This document shows positions 9,660 through 18,621 of a stretch of 39,001 nt of DNA, piece after piece. Each line of letters opens with the position of its first letter. Positions within the stretch are counted from its first letter, which is position 1. The notes beneath the pieces are model-generated. The model had not been told where the DNA came from, searched no databases, and saw only the letters and a list, made by a program, of their open reading frames with translations. Origin of the DNA: Methylopumilus sp009926035 (GTDB lineage: Bacteria > Pseudomonadota > Gammaproteobacteria > Burkholderiales > Methylophilaceae); assembly GCA_041165405.1 (NCBI GenBank), contig JBEANL010000007.1, forward strand, positions 1 through 39,001, in the 5' to 3' direction. The translations under genes and the position numbers were made by a program.

Positions 9660-9697
9660 TTTATACAGACTAATAGCCATGTGAAATGAACATCGGC

Positions 9698-9720
9698 TGA
9701 TATAATTAAGGCTTAAGGAG
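9698..9720 (+). promoter_or_regulatory. Extended -10 promoter and ribosome binding site of adk
   Basis: TGATATAAT at 9698-9706 is a perfect extended -10 element (TG, one base, TATAAT). The -35 region is poor, as is usual for this class. AAGGAG at 9715-9720 sits six bases before the adk ATG and is the clearest Shine-Dalgarno in the window. It most likely drives adk and the genes behind it. Confidence 0.7.
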
Positions 9721-9726
9721 AGATAC

Positions 9727-10377
9727 ATGAGAATTATTCTACTAGGAGCCCCAGGCGCGGGTAAGGGTACACAAGCCCAGATACTTAAAGACAAATTTAA
9801 TATCCCGCAAATATCTACTGGCGACATGCTTCGTGCCGCTATTAAAGCAAATACAAAATTAGGTCTTGAAGCTAAGCAATTTATGGATAGTGGCGCACTT
9901 GTTCCAGACCAGCTCATTATTGAATTGGTTAAGGAACGCATTCAAAATGAAGATTGCAAACAAGGGTTCTTATTGGATGGTTTTCCTAGGACTATTCCAC
10001 AAGCTGAAGCGATGAAACAAGCATCCATTTCGATAGATATCGTTATTGAAATTGATGTGCCAGATAATGTCATTGTCGAAAGATTGAGTGGTCGAAGAAC
10101 TCATCTTGCATCTGGACGGATTTATCATATTCAAAACAATCCACCTAAAATTCAAGATAAAGATGACATTACAGGCGAGCCTCTTGTTCAAAGAGATGAT
10201 GACAAAGAAGAGACGATTCAAAAACGTCTTAATGTTTATCACAGCCAAACAAAACCACTTGTTGATTATTATTCAAAATTGGCGTCTTCTGAAAATAAAG
10301 GGCTTCGTTATATAAAGATTAATGGCCTCGGAGATGTTAAAGATATTCAAAAAACAATTTTTGATCAAATTAACTAA
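9727..10377 (+). CDS. adk: Adenylate kinase
   Basis: Interconverts ATP plus AMP and two ADP. The 216 residues match the long bacterial form. P-loop GAPGAGKGT is at 7-15, the AMP-binding LLDGFPRT at 82-89, and a LID domain at about 122-159 lacks the zinc cysteines, as in most Gram-negative enzymes. It has its own promoter and strong ribosome binding site and is followed after seven bases by leuS. Confidence 0.98.
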   Translation: MRIILLGAPGAGKGTQAQILKDKFNIPQISTGDMLRAAIKANTKLGLEAKQFMDSGALVPDQLIIELVKERIQNEDCKQGFLLDGFPRTIPQAEAMKQASISIDIVIEIDVPDNVIVERLSGRRTHLASGRIYHIQNNPPKIQDKDDITGEPLVQRDDDKEETIQKRLNVYHSQTKPLVDYYSKLASSENKGLRYIKINGLGDVKDIQKTIFDQIN

Positions 10378-10384
10378 TTAACCT

Positions 10385-12838
10385 ATGCAACTCACCTATC
10401 CTTTTAAAGAGATTGAAAAAAAGGTTCAATCCTATTGGGACAACAAGAATATATTCTCTGTTGCTGAGGACTCTAATAAACCAAAATATTATTGCTTGTC
10501 CATGTTTCCCTATCCAAGTGGAAAGCTTCATATGGGGCATGTTAGAAATTATACGATCGGAGATGTATTAAGCCGCTTTCATCGTATGCTTGGTTTTAAT
10601 GTACTACAGCCCATGGGTTGGGATGCTTTTGGCTTACCTGCAGAAAATGCAGCACTACAAAATAAATCAGCTCCTGCAACTTGGACATACAGCAATATTG
10701 ATTATATGAAGCATCAGCTAAAGCAATTAGGTCTTGCTATTGACTGGAAAAGAGAAATTACAACATGCCGCCCAGAATATTATAAATGGGAGCAATGGTT
10801 ATTCACTCAACTTTTTAAAAAGAAATTAATTTACAAAAAAATTTCTACTGTAAATTGGGATCCCGTAGATCAAACTGTTCTTGCTAATGAACAAGTAATT
10901 GACGGTAAGGGATGGCGATCTGGTGCTGTTGTTGAAAAAAAAGAAATTCCCCAATACTTCATGAAAATTACTGAATATGCAGATGAGCTTTTAAATGATT
11001 TAGATAGCCTTGAAGGCTGGCCAGAACAAGTTAAGACCATGCAAAGAAATTGGATTGGCAAAAGCTATGGCTGTGAAATTGAATTTAGCATCAAAGATCA
11101 TACTGACTCTATTAAAATTTATACCACTCGGCCAGACACTCTTCTTGGCGTGACTTATTTAGCTATTGCTGCAGAGCATCCGCTTACCTCTCTCATTCAA
11201 AAAAATAATCCTACAATTGAAGCATTTATTAATGAATTTTCAAAAGGAAGTGTTGCTGAAGCCGATCTTGCAACTGCAGAAAAGATAGGTATTGATTCTG
11301 GACTTCGGGCCATACACCCCATCACACAAAAAGAAGTGCCTGTTTGGATCGCTAATTATGTGTTGATGAATTATGGTTCTGGTGCATTGATGGCGGTTCC
11401 CGCTCACGATGAAAGAGATTTTAATTTTGCGAAAAAGTATAAACTTGAAATTAAACAAGTCATTGAGCCAATAGATTCAAAAACAATTAATATCTCTGAG
11501 TCTGCATATACTGACCATGGTAGATTAATTAATTCTGGTGAATTTAATGGTTTGGAATTTCAAGCAGCATTCGACGCTATTCTCAAAAAATTAACATCTC
11601 TCGGTAAAGGCAAAAAAACAACACAATTTAGATTGCGCGATTGGGGTATTTCAAGGCAACGTTACTGGGGATGTCCGATACCGATTATTAAATGTCATTC
11701 ATGTGGCGAAGTGCCTGTCCCTGAAGAAGACTTGCCTGTTGTATTGCCTGAATCCATGGTTATGAATGGCGTTGGCTCCCCCATCAAGCAAAATGAATCT
11801 TTTTATAAAACAACCTGTCCTTCCTGCGGCAAAGATGCTGAAAGAGAAACAGACACAATGGATACTTTTGTGGAGTCCTCCTGGTATTTTGCTCGCTATC
11901 CAAGTTATGACAATCAAAGTGCTATGGTGGATGAGAGAAGTAATTACTGGATGCCTGTTGATCAATACATCGGCGGTATTGAACATGCAATTTTACATTT
12001 ATTGTATGCACGCTTCTTTAATAAGCTCTTAAGAGATCTTGGACTGATAAAACATACAGAGCCATTTAAAAATCTTTTGACGCAGGGCATGGTATTAAAA
12101 AACGGTACCAAAATGTCAAAATCAAAAGGTAATACCGTCGACCCTCAGTCACTCATTGATCAATTTGGTGCAGATACTGCCAGACTTTTTATTATGTTTG
12201 CAGCGCCTCCGGAACAAAGCTTAGAGTGGTCTGATAGTGGTGTTGAAGGGGCTAATCGCTTCCTAAAAAGGCTTTGGAAAACTGTTTATGACCATCATGC
12301 TAAAGGTAAAATTGAGCCCTATAAAAAAGGCGAGCTTTCAGCTCAAACAAAGAATTTAAGATTCGAGCTACATCAAACTATACAAAAAATAACCGATGAT
12401 ATTCAGAGAAGATATAGTTTTAATACAGCTATATCTTCCGTGATGGAGCTTATGAATACTTTTGCAAAAGTTGAAGATGATGATGTTGTGACACTTTCAG
12501 TGAAACAAGAAGTCATACAAAATGTAATTTTATTACTCAATCCTTTCGTACCGCATATATGTCATGCCTTATGGGATCATCTTTTTAATGCTCCTATTGA
12601 TAAAGAGCTATGGCCGAAAGCTGACCCTAATGCATTAATTAAAAACGAATATTCTATGGTGATCCAAGTGAACGGAAAACTCAGGGGAAATATGCTAGTA
12701 TCAGCTCATCTTGAACAAAAAGATATTGAGCGCATGGCTCTCGATAATGAAGATATTAAAAGATTTATTAGCCATGAAAATGATGTTAAAAAAATGATAT
12801 TTGTACCTAAAAAACTCATTAATATCGTCACAGGATAA
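10385..12838 (+). CDS. leuS: Leucyl-tRNA synthetase
   Basis: Class I synthetase charging tRNA-Leu. HMGH at 49-52, the CP1 editing domain at about 225-415 (TTRPDT at 247-252; GSGALMAVPAHDERD at 331-345), paired CHSC (437-440) and CPSC (478-481) of a zinc-knuckle region, KMSKS at 576-580 and a C-terminal VNGKLRG complete the architecture. At 817 residues it is about 45 shorter than the E. coli enzyme. The difference maps between QGMVL and KMSKS, where only a few residues replace the leucine-specific insertion. It is followed directly by lptE. Confidence 0.98.
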   Translation: MQLTYPFKEIEKKVQSYWDNKNIFSVAEDSNKPKYYCLSMFPYPSGKLHMGHVRNYTIGDVLSRFHRMLGFNVLQPMGWDAFGLPAENAALQNKSAPATWTYSNIDYMKHQLKQLGLAIDWKREITTCRPEYYKWEQWLFTQLFKKKLIYKKISTVNWDPVDQTVLANEQVIDGKGWRSGAVVEKKEIPQYFMKITEYADELLNDLDSLEGWPEQVKTMQRNWIGKSYGCEIEFSIKDHTDSIKIYTTRPDTLLGVTYLAIAAEHPLTSLIQKNNPTIEAFINEFSKGSVAEADLATAEKIGIDSGLRAIHPITQKEVPVWIANYVLMNYGSGALMAVPAHDERDFNFAKKYKLEIKQVIEPIDSKTINISESAYTDHGRLINSGEFNGLEFQAAFDAILKKLTSLGKGKKTTQFRLRDWGISRQRYWGCPIPIIKCHSCGEVPVPEEDLPVVLPESMVMNGVGSPIKQNESFYKTTCPSCGKDAERETDTMDTFVESSWYFARYPSYDNQSAMVDERSNYWMPVDQYIGGIEHAILHLLYARFFNKLLRDLGLIKHTEPFKNLLTQGMVLKNGTKMSKSKGNTVDPQSLIDQFGADTARLFIMFAAPPEQSLEWSDSGVEGANRFLKRLWKTVYDHHAKGKIEPYKKGELSAQTKNLRFELHQTIQKITDDIQRRYSFNTAISSVMELMNTFAKVEDDDVVTLSVKQEVIQNVILLLNPFVPHICHALWDHLFNAPIDKELWPKADPNALIKNEYSMVIQVNGKLRGNMLVSAHLEQKDIERMALDNEDIKRFISHENDVKKMIFVPKKLINIVTG

Positions 12839-13327
12839 ATGATGAATGCCATGCATAAAAAATTTATAACGCTCCTCACACTTCTAATGATCACCAGCTG
12901 TGGATTTCATTTAAGAGGTATGACAGAAATATCATTTAAAACAGTCAGCTTAGAAGGTAAAGAATTAAGCTTTACAAAAAATCTTAAAAAAACGTTAACT
13001 AGCAATAAAGTGGCTATTGTTCTTCCGACAGAAAATCCTGAATTAAGAATTGAGCTCCTGAGTGAGGAGAGTGAAAAAAGAATTTTATCTTTAAGTGGCC
13101 AAGGTCTTGTTCGAGAATTTGAGGTCTTCTATAGAGTTCGTTACAGAGTTAAAACTGCAGATAGCGAAACTTGGAGCCAAGAAAATGTTCTAGAAACACG
13201 TCGAGACTTTACCTACAGCGACTCAAATCTTATTGGTAAAGAAGAAGAAGAAAGACAGCTTAATGAATCTATGCATAATGAAGCTATTACAAATCTATTT
13301 AATCAAATTCAGCTTGTCACAAAATAA
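12839..13327 (+). CDS. lptE: LPS-assembly lipoprotein LptE
   Basis: Outer-membrane lipoprotein that plugs the LptD barrel. The 162-residue precursor has a short signal peptide ending in the lipobox ITSC, with the conserved CGFHLRG right after the acylated cysteine (C20-G-F-H-L-R-G). The rest is a short alpha/beta domain with little sequence conservation, as usual. It starts immediately after the leuS stop; leuS-lptE-holA is the standard order in beta- and gammaproteobacteria. Confidence 0.94.
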   Translation: MMNAMHKKFITLLTLLMITSCGFHLRGMTEISFKTVSLEGKELSFTKNLKKTLTSNKVAIVLPTENPELRIELLSEESEKRILSLSGQGLVREFEVFYRVRYRVKTADSETWSQENVLETRRDFTYSDSNLIGKEEEERQLNESMHNEAITNLFNQIQLVTK

Positions 13328-13330
13328 TTA

Positions 13331-14359
13331 ATGGCAGCGTTTGATTCGGAAGCTTTTAGTAAAGAGCTTCAAAAAAATCAGCAATCAAAATTTCTTCTTT
13401 TAGGGGATGAAGCACTCTCAAGAAAGGAAGCTTTTGACATCATCCGTCAATTTGCAAAAGAGCAAACTTATACAGAAAAATTAAGCTTTACTGTTGATCG
13501 TTATTTTAAATGGGATCAATGTGCTTCATCCCTTTACTCCCAGGGCTTGTTTTCTCAAAAACGCATTATTGAAATAATCATTCCCTCAGGAAAAATAAAT
13601 ACTGAAGATGGGGAATCTTTTTACGAAATTATCCAAAATTTTTCTCAAGATGACCTTATTGTTGTTCATTTACCCCAAATAGATAAGGAAACAAAGCTGC
13701 AGAAATGGTTTAAAGAAATTGAAAAAATTGCTTACACAATTAGACTTGATGAAATTAAACCATCCGAACTTCCTTTTTGGCTAAAGAAAAGAGCTTCTTT
13801 ATTATCAATAAACTTGGATGAAGGAAGTATTGAGCTGATTAGTCAATTTGTTCATGGGAATATGCTTGCCGCTGACCAAGAATTAAATAAATTAGCATTG
13901 CTTTTTCCAAACCAATCAATTTCATATGAAAAAGTTTCACAATCTATTGCAAATGTATCTCGTTATGATGCTTTTGAGCTCACTGAATATGTATTAAATG
14001 GCGACCAGATGAAAACTATTTCAACGCTTAATTTCTTAAAAGAAGAAGGCCAAAATCCTATTAGTATTACAAGCTCCCTTTCTTGGGTTTTAAAGCCTAT
14101 GCTTGAAATAAAAGAGCTTGATTTCAGAGGCCAATCTTTAGAAAACCATCTCACAAAATCAAGAATATTTGGAGACAAGCTTTTGTTTACTAAAAAAGCA
14201 TTGTCTTTTTTTTCGTTCAAACATCTAAGAGCGGCTATTCAAAAACTATCTGAGATTGATAAAATATCAAAGGGTGTTTCACCGGGTGATGCTTGGCTAG
14301 AAATAACTAGACTTTGCCTAGGGCTTGCAAAAATAGCATCTCGAGGCCGAAAAATTTGA
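13331..14359 (+). CDS. holA: DNA polymerase III delta subunit
   Basis: Clamp-loader subunit that opens the beta clamp. The 342 residues match the E. coli length (343). The sequence has the delta-type N-terminal AAA-like domain without a working P-loop (FLLLGDEALSRKEA near 20-33) and the central segment with IELISQFVHGNMLAADQELNKL. It lies three bases behind lptE, the usual leuS-lptE-holA order, which supports the call given the divergence of this family. Confidence 0.93.
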   Translation: MAAFDSEAFSKELQKNQQSKFLLLGDEALSRKEAFDIIRQFAKEQTYTEKLSFTVDRYFKWDQCASSLYSQGLFSQKRIIEIIIPSGKINTEDGESFYEIIQNFSQDDLIVVHLPQIDKETKLQKWFKEIEKIAYTIRLDEIKPSELPFWLKKRASLLSINLDEGSIELISQFVHGNMLAADQELNKLALLFPNQSISYEKVSQSIANVSRYDAFELTEYVLNGDQMKTISTLNFLKEEGQNPISITSSLSWVLKPMLEIKELDFRGQSLENHLTKSRIFGDKLLFTKKALSFFSFKHLRAAIQKLSEIDKISKGVSPGDAWLEITRLCLGLAKIASRGRKI

Positions 14360-14362
14360 TCC

Positions 14363-14392
14363 TATACAAGTTAATTTCTTAACGCGTATAAT
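14363..14392 (+). promoter_or_regulatory. Promoter of proA with -10 next to the start codon
   Basis: A perfect TATAAT at 14387-14392 lies only six bases before the proA ATG at 14399. A TATACA hexamer at 14363-14368 provides a fair -35 at 18-base spacing. Transcription would begin at or about the A of ATG, giving a leaderless message; there is no Shine-Dalgarno in the gap to argue otherwise. Confidence 0.55.
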
Positions 14393-14398
14393 TCACAC

Positions 14399-15658
14399 AT
14401 GACAAATATTAATCAATACCTTAAAACAATTGGGGTAGAAGCAAAAAAAGCTTCACGCCTTATGGCTAAAGCATCAACACAACAAAAAAATGATGCATTG
14501 ACTCATCTCATTCATCTTTTAAATACAAAAACAAAAACTATTCTGAAAGCCAATGAGAAAGATGTTAAAGAAGCTAAAAAAAATAAATTAGATCGGGCTT
14601 CCATCGATCGTCTTATCATTTCAAGCAAAACTATTGATTCGATGATTAAAGGCATACAAGATATTGTTGACCTTAAGGATCCTATTGGTGAAATTATGCA
14701 TTTGAATACACGTCCATCAGGTATTCAAGTCGGTCAAATGCGTGTAGCCCTTGGTGTCATAGGCATGATCTACGAATCTCGTCCTAATGTCACTATTGAT
14801 GCAGCGAGCTTATCTATCAAATCGGGAAATGCAATTATATTAAGAGGGGGCAGCGAATCTATTCACTCTAATATTGCTTTAAGCAATCTTATACACGAGG
14901 CGCTTAAAAAAGCTAGTCTTTCGGTTCAAGCTGTTCAGGTGATTGATTCAACCGACAGATCTATAGTTAAAGGCATGATTAAGCTTAATGAGTATATTGA
15001 TGTGATCATTCCAAGAGGTGGCAAAAGCTTAACTAAGATGATTAGTGATGAGGCAACTGTGCCTGTCATTAAACACTTAGATGGAAATTGCCATGTCTTT
15101 GTGGATAAAAATGCAGATGTAAGTAAAGCACTTAAAATTATTGAGAATTCTAAAACTCAAAGGTTGGGTACATGCAATACGACCGAATCACTTCTATTAT
15201 CTAAAGATATTGCTCGCGATTTTTTACCTAAAGTTGTAAAAATGCTTCATCAACATAAAGTTGAGGTTCGTGGATGTAAAGAAACTTTGAAACTTGTTAA
15301 AGGTATTAAATCAGCAAGTGAAGATGATTTTTATACTGAATACCTTGATGCAATTATTTCATGCAAGATTGTGGATGATATTGATGATGCAATTCATCAT
15401 ATTAATCAATATTCTTCTCATCATACAGATGCTATCGTCACTGAAAATTATGAACGCGCTATGCAATTCCTGAAAGAAGTAGATTCAAGTAGCGTTATGG
15501 TGAATGCTTCAACTCGTTTTGCTGATGGCTTTGAATATGGCTTAGGTGCTGAAATAGGTATTTCAACAAATAAATTACATGCAAGAGGCCCTGTAGGACT
15601 TGAAGGACTTACTTCGCTCAAATATATCATATTAGGCAATGGGCATATACGTAAGTAA
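14399..15658 (+). CDS. proA: Gamma-glutamyl phosphate reductase
   Basis: Second step of proline synthesis: NADPH-dependent reduction of gamma-glutamyl phosphate to the semialdehyde. The 419-residue protein has the aldehyde-dehydrogenase fold with ESRPNVTIDAA (126-136), the cofactor loop LRGGSES, IPRGGKSL, and catalytic C259 in RLGTCNT. proB is not in the window. The gene lies 39 bases after holA with its own -10 element, and nadD follows after three bases. Confidence 0.97.
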   Translation: MTNINQYLKTIGVEAKKASRLMAKASTQQKNDALTHLIHLLNTKTKTILKANEKDVKEAKKNKLDRASIDRLIISSKTIDSMIKGIQDIVDLKDPIGEIMHLNTRPSGIQVGQMRVALGVIGMIYESRPNVTIDAASLSIKSGNAIILRGGSESIHSNIALSNLIHEALKKASLSVQAVQVIDSTDRSIVKGMIKLNEYIDVIIPRGGKSLTKMISDEATVPVIKHLDGNCHVFVDKNADVSKALKIIENSKTQRLGTCNTTESLLLSKDIARDFLPKVVKMLHQHKVEVRGCKETLKLVKGIKSASEDDFYTEYLDAIISCKIVDDIDDAIHHINQYSSHHTDAIVTENYERAMQFLKEVDSSSVMVNASTRFADGFEYGLGAEIGISTNKLHARGPVGLEGLTSLKYIILGNGHIRK

Positions 15659-15661
15659 GGA

Positions 15662-16321
15662 ATGTCATTGAAACTTATTGGTGTATTAGGTGGTGCATTC
15701 GATCCAATACACTATGGTCATATAAAATTAGCTAAAGCCTGGCAAGATGTTGCGACATTATCGAAAGTGCTTTTTATTCCAACTGGTTTAGCACCTCATA
15801 AAAATATCGTTTTAGAAAATAAGCATCGCTTAAAAATGCTTAATCTCGCACTAAATCGATACACTAATTTCATTACTGATGACCGTGAAATTAAAAAAAA
15901 TCAAAGCGACCTTAAACCCTCTTATACGATTGAAACATTGCAAAGTCTTATAATAGAAAAAAAAGAGGATCAAGCGTTTTGTTTCTTGATGGGAAGCGAT
16001 GCTTTTCTAAAGCTTGAGTCATGGCATTTATGGAATGAGCTTTTTAATTATTGCCATATATTAATAGTAGAAAGACGCGAAACTCCGATTCTTGAGGATC
16101 AATTAACATCAAATCTAAAAAAAGAATGGAGTAAAAGGCTCACTCAAAATATTGAGGATCTTCGCGGATCTAGTCACGGACTAATTATGACAAAAAAATT
16201 TGAGTACATTGATATTTCGTCATCTGAAATTCGAGACGCTATTTATTCAAATAAAAATCTTACAAATCTTTTACCTACAGCTGTTGCTGACTATATTAAT
16301 CTTCACGGACTTTATCGTTAA
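15662..16321 (+). CDS. nadD: Nicotinate-nucleotide adenylyltransferase
   Basis: Forms deamido-NAD from nicotinate mononucleotide and ATP. The 219 residues include the N-terminal nucleotidyltransferase motif GGAFDPIHYGH and the C-terminal ISSSEIR that replaces the ISSTxIR signature. The 3' end overlaps the convergent bioD gene by 26 bases. The ribosome silencing factor gene rsfS, which often follows nadD in proteobacteria, is absent here; the opposite-strand biotin operon takes its place. Confidence 0.96.
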   Translation: MSLKLIGVLGGAFDPIHYGHIKLAKAWQDVATLSKVLFIPTGLAPHKNIVLENKHRLKMLNLALNRYTNFITDDREIKKNQSDLKPSYTIETLQSLIIEKKEDQAFCFLMGSDAFLKLESWHLWNELFNYCHILIVERRETPILEDQLTSNLKKEWSKRLTQNIEDLRGSSHGLIMTKKFEYIDISSSEIRDAIYSNKNLTNLLPTAVADYINLHGLYR

Positions 16322-16988
16322 GCTTATTTATATCGATAAATTTTGATGCTTTGTGAGGATCAAAATTTTTAAAATAAGGTACTTCGCCTAAACAAGGCGC
16401 CTCAATCCTTTCTTTTAAAAAAGATATATTCTCTTCATAAGCTAGCATATCTTGATCAATTCGATTAGCAACCCAGCCACAAAGCCTTATTTTTTTATTT
16501 AAAATTGATTCAACTGTTAATAGAGCATGATTGATGCAGCCTAACCTCATACCTACTACCAAAATAATTGGTATATCTAAAGCTTTAATTAAATCAAAAG
16601 TTGAAAAATTCTCTGTCAAAGGCACAGCAAAACCTCCAGCGCCTTCAATAAAGAGATAATCCATCTGTTTTTTGAATAATTGCAAATGCTTTTTAATTAA
16701 ATGAATATCGATTTCTTTTTTATTTTTCTTGAAACTAATATGAGGCGCTATCGGCGCCTCAAATTGATAAGGATTAATTTGATTGATAATTAAATCAACA
16801 TTGCTTACTTCTATAATCTTCTGTACATCTTCATATATGATATGCCCATTTTTTATAGAACATCCAGCAGCGACAGGTTTCATACCTCCCACACGAAATC
16901 CTTCTTCAATATATTTAGCAATTAAACTACAAGTAATAGCAGTCTTCCCTATATTCGTATCAGTACCAGTTATAAAAAATGAATGCAT
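16296..16988 (-). CDS. bioD: Dethiobiotin synthetase
   Basis: Closes the ureido ring of dethiobiotin from diaminopelargonate, carbon dioxide and ATP. The 230 residues open with the P-loop variant GTDTNIGKT at 8-16, then the substrate loop KPVAAGC and GAGGFAVPL. Last gene of the biotin operon: its ATG shares one base with the bioC stop (TAATG), and its 3' end runs 26 bases into the convergent nadD gene. Confidence 0.96.
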   Translation of the reverse strand: MHSFFITGTDTNIGKTAITCSLIAKYIEEGFRVGGMKPVAAGCSIKNGHIIYEDVQKIIEVSNVDLIINQINPYQFEAPIAPHISFKKNKKEIDIHLIKKHLQLFKKQMDYLFIEGAGGFAVPLTENFSTFDLIKALDIPIILVVGMRLGCINHALLTVESILNKKIRLCGWVANRIDQDMLAYEENISFLKERIEAPCLGEVPYFKNFDPHKASKFIDINKLNDKVRED

Positions 16989-17857
16989 TAGTGTTTTGGA
17001 TAAAACTTAACAATTGAAGACTCATTAAGCAGCTTATTCACTCTCCATGCATGCCCATATACAACCTCGTAACTTGCAGGTAATTTATCGTTAGCTCTGT
17101 AAACTTCATACAATTTTTCTAATTGATATAAAAAGCCTTTACCTGTCATACCCTTTGCTCTTCCCTGAAGTGCATTTCGAGCGCCAATATGCTTCAAGTC
17201 ATACATGATTTCTTTAAATGTACTATAGGTGAGTGTATAAACATCTACATCTAAGACTGGGTCTGAAAATCCACATCGTATTAGTGCATCGCCAATATCA
17301 TGCATATCAATAAATTGATTTACATGGGAGTGCTCAGAAAATGATGCAAGTGAAGATCTTAATTCATGAAGTGTACTTGGTCCAAACGTACTAAATATAA
17401 AAAGTCCATTATGAGTTAATATTTTTGCTATCTGAGCAAATACACTATCAAGATCATTGCACCATTGAAGAGATAAATTTGACCAAACCATATCGATAGT
17501 ATTTTCTTCCAATGGGATAGCTTCCATATCTGCGCATATAAATTGCTGTGCCGTTCTGCTTGAAAATGCTTTTAAGAAATGATCTCTGTTTTTTTCTTTT
17601 GCTTTTTTTAGCATCTCATATGCAAAATCTAAATAAATGAGATCATGAGGCTTATAGAAATTTTTTAAATCAGGTCCTGCATTACCCGGACCACATCCTA
17701 GGTCAAGAATACTGCTAGGATTAATTTTGAGTAATTTAAGCCTTAAGAACATCTCTCCTAGCACATGCTTTTGAAGAACAGCATTGTTCTCGTATGAAGC
17801 CGAAGCTTTATTAAATGATGCTTGAGCTCTTTTCTTGTCAATATGATGCTGAGTCAT
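16988..17857 (-). CDS. bioC: Malonyl-ACP O-methyltransferase
   Basis: SAM-dependent methylation of malonyl-ACP, which disguises it as a fatty-acid primer so that the pimelate moiety can be built by the FAS II enzymes. 289 residues; class I methyltransferase motif DLGCGPG at 52-58, then a motif II-like DMVWSNLSLQWCND that is typical of BioC. The N-terminal FNKASASYE also fits the family. It sits between bioH and bioD, confirming the assignment over a generic methyltransferase. Confidence 0.95.
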   Translation of the reverse strand: MTQHHIDKKRAQASFNKASASYENNAVLQKHVLGEMFLRLKLLKINPSSILDLGCGPGNAGPDLKNFYKPHDLIYLDFAYEMLKKAKEKNRDHFLKAFSSRTAQQFICADMEAIPLEENTIDMVWSNLSLQWCNDLDSVFAQIAKILTHNGLFIFSTFGPSTLHELRSSLASFSEHSHVNQFIDMHDIGDALIRCGFSDPVLDVDVYTLTYSTFKEIMYDLKHIGARNALQGRAKGMTGKGFLYQLEKLYEVYRANDKLPASYEVVYGHAWRVNKLLNESSIVKFYPKH

Positions 17858-17859
17858 GA

Positions 17860-18621
17860 TTATGCTGCTAATAGAAATTGATCGAGATGATCAAAAAACT
17901 CATCAGCGTGAGATAAAAAAGGAATATGTGATGCACCTTGAATTACTTTTAATTGCGCTTCTTTTAAATGACTTTCAAGCCACTTAGAAGCTGCTTTTGG
18001 TGTCAAACGATCTTTTTCGCCCACGATTAAAAGTGTTCGATGATTGATTTTATTAATATCATCTCGCAAATCGTTATTTAATAAGACATCGAGACTAAGT
18101 TGTAATGACTTGATGTCAGGCGCGTTCACTTCATCATTTATGTCTTTAAGTTTTTTAATAAGCAATTTACTATGTTTTGAATGCATGAGCTGTAAAGTGT
18201 AAAAATCTATCATGGTTGATTTGTAGTCTTTAAAAAGCTTATTAGCAAAATCATTAAAATCTTTTATATCTACGCCATGACTCCAATCTGTCTGATTAAT
18301 AAAACGAGGCGTTCCCCCCACCAAAACCATACGATGAATTTTTTTTGGATATATTAGGCTCATTTTTAACGCAATAAGGCTGCCCAAAGACCATCCTAAA
18401 ATATCAAATGAAGATGGTAACTCTTTACTGATTGCTTCAGCTAGATGGTTAAGATCGTAAGGATCGATGATATGACTTTTACCCATGCCCGGAATATCGA
18501 CAAGATGAAGTGTGTATTGATTTGAAAATTTCTCAATGATAGGTTTCCATATGCCGCTATGCATACCCCACCCATGAATAAGAACAAGATCTTTACCCTG
18601 TCCAATTTTTTTAATGTGCAT
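17860..18621 (-). CDS. bioH: Pimeloyl-ACP methyl ester carboxylesterase
   Basis: Alpha/beta hydrolase that removes the methyl group from pimeloyl-ACP methyl ester, ending the BioC-BioH stage. From the ATG at 18621 it is 253 residues; an in-frame TTG at 18636 would add five residues, but I prefer the ATG. Oxyanion motif HGWGM (16-20), nucleophile S78 in GWSLGS, acid in GEKDRLTP and base histidine in GASHIPF are all visible. Its start overlaps the bioF end by 11 bases. BioH is inside the operon here, unlike E. coli where it lies apart. Confidence 0.94.
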   Translation of the reverse strand: MHIKKIGQGKDLVLIHGWGMHSGIWKPIIEKFSNQYTLHLVDIPGMGKSHIIDPYDLNHLAEAISKELPSSFDILGWSLGSLIALKMSLIYPKKIHRMVLVGGTPRFINQTDWSHGVDIKDFNDFANKLFKDYKSTMIDFYTLQLMHSKHSKLLIKKLKDINDEVNAPDIKSLQLSLDVLLNNDLRDDINKINHRTLLIVGEKDRLTPKAASKWLESHLKEAQLKVIQGASHIPFLSHADEFFDHLDQFLLAA

